11,606 bases of DNA from assembly GCA_003577005.1 (NCBI GenBank), contig QEUW01000261.1, forward strand, positions 1-11,606. Direction: 5' to 3'. Each line of letters starts with the position of its first letter. The first letter of the stretch is position 1. The DNA is from Chloroflexota bacterium. GTDB lineage: Bacteria; Chloroflexota; Anaerolineae; Caldilineales; Caldilineaceae. Below are positions 6,638 to 11,606 of the stretch, in pieces. The notes under the pieces are model-generated. The model was given only the letters and a program-made list of their open reading frames with translations, ran no database searches and had not been told where the DNA came from. Position numbers and translations under genes: made by a program.

Positions 6638-7525
6638 CTACTCGATCAACCCTTTCGCGACCTGTTCAATATGATGCTCCCATGCTGCCAATGCAGTCGC
6701 CTGATGCCCCACCGATTCATGGGATCCCGTCTGGGCGAGGATAAGGCGGGCGCCGTGGCCGGTGCCTTGTGCCAGTTCCCAGCGCACGCGACCGGCGGGG
6801 CGGCCCGCAACCTGCCACTCGTACTCAAGCAGGGTGGGAGATTCGACCGCGGTGACTGGACCGGCCTGCACCGCCTGGGTGGTAACCTCTTTGGGTGGCG
6901 CGCTACCGGCAGAGGGGGTGCTATCTCCGGTCAGCCTGGCCCAGACCTCGTCGATTGGTTTTATCAGTTGGCGCTCAAATCGCACCTGCCAGCCATCAGC
7001 CGTCGTCTCGACAGAGCCGGCGCTCAACCCCAAAGCGTCGGCATAGGCTTCGTGTAACTCGGCCATCTGGCGGCGCCATTCGGGCCCCGTATACGCTGCC
7101 TCGTCGACGGGTTTCCTGTCCAACACGTCTGCCATGGCACTCAGGCAGACCTGCCAGCCGGCGGCAAAACTGGCCGCGCCGGCCCGGTCGGCAAAGGTGT
7201 GGGTAAAGATCAACCGGCAGCCGTCACCGTCGGGCTGCAACTCCCAGCGGAGCAGGTCCCCGTACCAAGTGAAGGCCAGCAGGCGCGGCGGGTCAAGCTC
7301 GGTGATTTCGCCATCCGACGAGGGTTCTTTCGCACCCTTTTCGATAAAATGGACCTTGCCCCCAAGCCGGAGCTCGATCTCCACATCGAACGGAAACCAC
7401 TGGTTGAGCTGGGCGGGTTCGGTGAGGGCACGCCAGACTTTGGCGGGCGAGTGGGCAAAGCGCCGCTCCAGCAGCAGTTGGCTGCGACCGTTGTGGTGTG
7501 TTAGAGTTGGATTCAAAGTTCTCAT
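6638..7525 (-). CDS. Tandem SRPBCC (AHSA1-like) domain protein
   Basis: A 295-residue cytoplasmic protein with two START/SRPBCC-type domains. The first (about 15-136) has the typical AHSA1/CalC pattern: RRFAHSPAKVWRALTEPAQLNQWFPFDVEI, then LGGKVHF, DPPRLLAFTW and a GCRLIFTHTF strand followed by the long C-terminal helix. The second (about 178-292) begins similarly with WQVRFERQLIKPIDEVWARLTG. It has lost the central part of its first half, replaced by a Ser/Pro/Thr-rich stretch, but ends with RVRWELAQGTGHGARLILAQTG and a helix. These folds bind hydrophobic ligands; none can be named here. The gene lies 20 nt after an ArsR-type regulator, a common pairing. AAGGAAAG precedes the ATG at 7525. 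Confidence 0.85.
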   Translation of the reverse strand: MRTLNPTLTHHNGRSQLLLERRFAHSPAKVWRALTEPAQLNQWFPFDVEIELRLGGKVHFIEKGAKEPSSDGEITELDPPRLLAFTWYGDLLRWELQPDGDGCRLIFTHTFADRAGAASFAAGWQVCLSAMADVLDRKPVDEAAYTGPEWRRQMAELHEAYADALGLSAGSVETTADGWQVRFERQLIKPIDEVWARLTGDSTPSAGSAPPKEVTTQAVQAGPVTAVESPTLLEYEWQVAGRPAGRVRWELAQGTGHGARLILAQTGSHESVGHQATALAAWEHHIEQVAKGLIE

Positions 7526-7545
7526 CGCTCTTTCCTTTTTAAGAT

Positions 7546-7860
7546 TTACTCTGCGTCGGGCATGGTGTCGAGATGGCGCTCGAGCGCGTCAAGATGTTTC
7601 TCCCAGAGTCGGCGATAGGGGGCCAGCCATTCGTCTAGCTCGCTCAAAGCCTCGGGGCGCAGGGCGTAAAGGCGGCGTTGTGCATCCGGGCGCACCTCGA
7701 CCAGCCCTGCCTCCTTGAGGACACGCAGGTGTTTCGAGACGGCGGGCTGGCTTAACCCAAGCGCCTCCACGATCTCATTGACCGAGCGCTGGCCGTCGCG
7801 CAGCAGATCGAGGATGCGCCGCCGGTTTGGTTCTACGAGAACTGCGAAGAGTGTGTCCAC
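7546..7860 (-). CDS. ArsR family winged-helix repressor (GTG start)
   Basis: A 104-residue DNA-binding regulator. The winged-helix region is evident: VEPNRRRILDLLRDGQRSVNEIVEALGLSQPAVSKHLRVLKEAGLVEVRPDAQRRLYAL (9-67), with the recognition helix at SQPAVSKHLRVLKEAG. The cysteine metal-sensing motif of classical ArsR/SmtB proteins is absent, placing it with the metal-independent regulators typically found next to AHSA1-like genes. The C-terminal helix EWLAPYRRLWEKHLDALERHL is characteristic of that group. I choose the GTG at 7860, giving the family-like start MDTLFAVLVEPNRRRIL. An upstream in-frame TTG at 7896 coincides with a TTGACA promoter box. It is probably co-transcribed with the SRPBCC gene and autoregulated through the AT-rich dyads upstream. 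Confidence 0.88.
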   Translation of the reverse strand: MDTLFAVLVEPNRRRILDLLRDGQRSVNEIVEALGLSQPAVSKHLRVLKEAGLVEVRPDAQRRLYALRPEALSELDEWLAPYRRLWEKHLDALERHLDTMPDAE

Positions 7861-7863
7861 GGG

Positions 7864-7906
7864 ATATATATTGCCATAAAGGAATATATCTGTCAAGGCA
7901 TATATT
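7864..7906 (-). promoter_or_regulatory. ArsR promoter with overlapping AT-rich operator
   Basis: On the minus strand a consensus TTGACA (7896-7891) is followed after 18 nt by AATATA (7872-7867). Transcription would then begin at about 7860, the GTG start codon, giving a leaderless mRNA; no Shine-Dalgarno precedes that GTG. Imperfect inverted arms at 7866-7875 and 7897-7906 (ATATATTGCC and GGCATATATT), plus a third AT block at 7881-7890, flank and overlap the promoter boxes. Such a layout suits autorepression by the ArsR protein. Confidence 0.5.
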
Positions 7907-7926
7907 GTATGAAATGTGATTTGTCA

Positions 7927-7942
7927 TCGTGCGACCGCACGA
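7927..7942. other. 16-nt perfect hairpin (7-bp arms, 2-nt loop)
   Basis: TCGTGCG and CGCACGA flank AC in the spacer between the CtaG-like gene's 3' end (7984) and the ArsR promoter. On either strand only a weak T-rich run follows, so it may be a poor terminator for the CtaG transcript or a protein-binding palindrome. Confidence 0.4.
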
Positions 7943-7983
7943 GGTAATTATTTTGACAATAGAGGGAGGTCAGGCAGAGAGTG

Positions 7984-8799
7984 TCACATCCGCTCTGCGA
8001 GTTGTCTTTGTGGTCTGCGCTTGCCGTAGATGGCGCCACGACGCTGGTACCAGGTAGCAAACAAGGCTACGACCAGAAACAGTTCAGCGAGGTCGCCGCC
8101 GTAGTACATGAGTTGGGCCGCTGCCCGTATCTCGTCGGCGCTATGAGAGGTATTGGGAGGCCAGAGGTAGATGTACATAAGTTTGCTGAGATTGGCGTGG
8201 GCAGCGATGCCGATGAACAGCACGCCCAGGCGAGTGGCGAGACCCGGACGGCGTGGCATCGGGTCGGGACCGGCAATGGCCGCGGTGAACAGGCAGCCAG
8301 CCGCCAGGAAGTGGATTTGTACCAGATAATGCAAACTGGGGTTGGTCAAGCTCATGGCGTGAAGCGGTGTCAAGTACAGCAGGTACATTCCGCCGCTGTT
8401 CAACAGGAGTGCAGGGACCGGGTGGCTAAGCCACCGGCACGGCCAGCTATGCAATACGCTCGGGACAAATCGAGCGGTGCGAAGCGGCAACGTGCGCAGT
8501 GCCAATGTGACCGGAGCGGCAAAGACAAGCCCCAACGGGGCAAACATGCCGATCAGCAAGTGCTGGATCATGTGACCGCGCAGGTCATGATGCGCGCTGG
8601 TTGCCAATGGCGGTGAGAACGCGATGGCGAGTAGACCTATCCCGCTGACCATACTGAGGATGCGCCACCTGCTCCAGCGGCGCGGAAAGCGGCGCTGTCG
8701 CTTCGCCGCCACCAGGTAGGCAAACAGTACCCCGGCGATGATCAGCAACGGCGCAAGCGACAGCAGCGCGCCAGAATCAGTAGGGTGGTCATGCAACAT
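7984..8799 (-). CDS. CtaG-like cytochrome c oxidase assembly membrane protein
   Basis: A 271-residue multi-pass membrane protein of the CtaG/caa3-oxidase assembly family of Gram-positive and related bacteria (distinct from Cox11). The signature SAHHDLRGHMIQHLLIGMFAPLGLVFAAPVTLAL (68-101) is clear, with His70, His71, His76 and His80 as candidate copper ligands. GPDPMPRRP (177-185), AHANLSKLMYIYLWP (200-214) and the terminal QLMYYGGDLAELFLVVALF (229-247) follow in family order. Hydrophobic segments near 13-31, 47-62, 78-100, 126-146, 157-176, 190-209 and 234-250 suggest seven helices. The ATG at 8799 overlaps the DUF2243 stop by 11 nt, so translation is probably coupled. The role in oxidase maturation or copper handling is inferred from the family; it implies aerobic respiration. 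Confidence 0.87.
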   Translation of the reverse strand: MLHDHPTDSGALLSLAPLLIIAGVLFAYLVAAKRQRRFPRRWSRWRILSMVSGIGLLAIAFSPPLATSAHHDLRGHMIQHLLIGMFAPLGLVFAAPVTLALRTLPLRTARFVPSVLHSWPCRWLSHPVPALLLNSGGMYLLYLTPLHAMSLTNPSLHYLVQIHFLAAGCLFTAAIAGPDPMPRRPGLATRLGVLFIGIAAHANLSKLMYIYLWPPNTSHSADEIRAAAQLMYYGGDLAELFLVVALFATWYQRRGAIYGKRRPQRQLAERM

Positions 8800-9277
8800 T
8801 TTCACTGCTGGAAGCTGTACGGGTTTGTGACACTGGCCGCACTCGGAACGCCAACACAACGCCGATGACGATCAACGTAAGGCCAAACAGGTTCCACGCG
8901 ATGTCGTAAGGAAGAAGATAGACTCCGTAGCGGATCTGGTGCAGGCGCAACACCTTGTGGTTGACCAACCCGTCAAAAAGTTGAAAGCCGCCCGCACCCA
9001 GAAAAAAACCGGCCCACGCCCAGGCTGCTGCCAGAGCATTACGCCGGCGCAGATCAAGCAGCACGAAAAAGCCGGCTACAATCGCGATCAGTTCGGCCGC
9101 GTGCAGCAGCCCGTCTGACAGCAACCCGATGGCAGGGGTGGAGAGATCATAGAAGTGGTGCCAGGCTAACACCTGGTGAAAGATAATTTCGTCCACAGCA
9201 GCCATCATCCCGATGCCGGTGAGGGCTGCTGCCCACGTTGAGCGAGTTGGTTCACGAAGGTTTTGGTCTAGAGGCAT
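8789..9277 (-). CDS. DUF2243 family membrane protein
   Basis: A 162-residue integral membrane protein with the DUF2243 pattern. The signature is TGIGMMAAVDEIIFHQVLAWHHFY (20-43), then LLSDGLLHAAELIA (52-65), and GGFQLFDGLVNHKVLRLHQIR (96-116). Four hydrophobic segments lie near 17-34, 57-75, 83-103 and 125-145. His34, His40, His41, His59, His107 and His113 recur at helix ends, suggesting metal or heme binding; this is inference, and the family has no settled function. I prefer the ATG at 9277 (MPLDQNLREP), which gives the usual family length; an ATG at 9403 would add 42 poorly hydrophobic, atypical residues. It overlaps and precedes the CtaG-like gene, a pairing that points to a shared role in oxidase assembly. 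Confidence 0.85.
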   Translation of the reverse strand: MPLDQNLREPTRSTWAAALTGIGMMAAVDEIIFHQVLAWHHFYDLSTPAIGLLSDGLLHAAELIAIVAGFFVLLDLRRRNALAAAWAWAGFFLGAGGFQLFDGLVNHKVLRLHQIRYGVYLLPYDIAWNLFGLTLIVIGVVLAFRVRPVSQTRTASSSENVA

Positions 9278-9500
9278 CGTTCTGCTGCTTCCTGCTTCAT
9301 GTAACCGCTGGTATGATTGGGTAGGCGGAAGCAGCGCCGGCTCTGGGGCACAAAGGCTGTTCAGCCAGCCGGCGCATATACTCTCCCTGTCACAGTCTAC
9401 CACCTGCTTGTCATGAAACTACAGGCGAAAAGCTTTCTCACTGTACCAGGGCCAATCACGAGGATACATTTTGCTATCAATTGAAAATAACCGGTGACCT

Positions 9501-11411
<1,911 letters not shown>

Positions 11412-11417
11412 AAGCCA

Positions 11418-11530
11418 AACAGCAGGAACACAGAGCACACAGAGAAGACACAGAGAACACGGAGAATTTTGTTTTCTGCAATACTCTGTGTCCTCTGTGA
11501 AATCTCAGTGCGCTCTGTGTTCCTGCTGTT
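11418..11530. repeat. CACAGAG-rich long inverted repeat
   Basis: Outer arms 11418-11436 and 11512-11530 are perfect 19-bp inverted copies. Inside them, repeated ACACAGAG units continue the pairing imperfectly to about 11463 on the left and 11484 on the right. The repeat starts 6 nt after the GH127 stop. No T tract follows, so it is better described as an interspersed hairpin repeat that may act as a 3' boundary than as a standard terminator. Confidence 0.75.
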
Positions 11531-11601
11531 CGGGTGCTGTCTTAATCCGGTTGCTGATCGATCATTCAATCACTACCACCCAATCATCGAAAGGATCAAC
11601 C

Positions 11602-11606
11602 ATGCC
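11602..11606 (+). CDS. Start codon of the next gene, cut by the window edge
   Basis: An ATG at 11602 is preceded by AAAGGA (11590-11595) with 6-nt spacing, a good ribosome binding site. Only one and two-thirds codons are inside the window, so nothing can be said about the product. Confidence 0.45.

Noticed and set aside
7861..7896. Extending the ArsR protein to the TTG at 7896.
   Set aside because: That TTG is part of a TTGACA -35 box, has no Shine-Dalgarno, and the added residues TDIFLYGNIYP come from the AT-rich operator.

Overview
This GC-rich window looks like a chromosomal segment of an aerobic, probably filamentous Chloroflexota bacterium of the Anaerolineae/Caldilineae type. That assignment is an inference from gene content and sequence style: a Tat-exported sugar-binding lipoprotein, a Uma2-family protein starting MTVQTLDQP, a CtaG-like oxidase assembly protein, a GH127 enzyme, and interspersed heptamer and CACAGAG repeats. 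No rRNA or tRNA is present to confirm it.

Left block (1-2156). A divergent, partial minus-strand gene start (1-63) faces a plus-strand cluster. The first gene (224-1186) is a MetX-like alpha/beta hydrolase that appears to lack about 32 internal residues. One base after its stop begins the main discovery of the window: a stand-alone glutamine-amidotransferase-like gene related to the CTP synthase C-terminal domain (1188-1910). It carries an in-frame TGA (1470-1472) exactly where the family has its nucleophilic cysteine (GT-C-GGFQH). Just downstream is a perfect 8-bp hairpin with a GGT loop, spaced as in bacterial SECIS elements. I read this as a selenoprotein gene with Sec95. A short ORF (1907-2023) overlaps its stop by 4 nt and may be the remnant of a third gene. 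Because the neighbours look damaged, decay of the whole cluster is the main competing explanation.

Central block (2157-5763). This is a carbohydrate ABC importer operon: a Tat-type lipoprotein binding protein (2157-3566) and two MalF/MalG-type permeases (3699-4616, 4730-5629). There is no ATPase gene, so an ATPase shared with other importers is probably supplied from elsewhere. Large inverted repeats built on TCAATTG heptamers sit between the binding-protein and first permease genes, with a shorter copy between the permeases. The operon ends at a long inverted repeat followed by a T tract.

Minus-strand block (5764-9277). It holds a Uma2-family PD-(D/E)XK-like protein, then an ArsR repressor/SRPBCC (AHSA1-like) pair. 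The ArsR promoter is AT-rich and appears to give a leaderless GTG-start transcript. Next is a membrane pair, DUF2243 plus CtaG-like, whose genes overlap by 11 nt and probably serve cytochrome oxidase or copper assembly.

Right block (9501-11606). A complete GH127 beta-L-arabinofuranosidase-type enzyme is present with its Cys nucleophile and zinc ligands intact. It is followed by a long CACAGAG-rich inverted repeat and the start codon of a further gene at 11602. The sugar importer and GH127 may both serve plant-polysaccharide use, but they are separated by unrelated genes, so that link is only suggestive.
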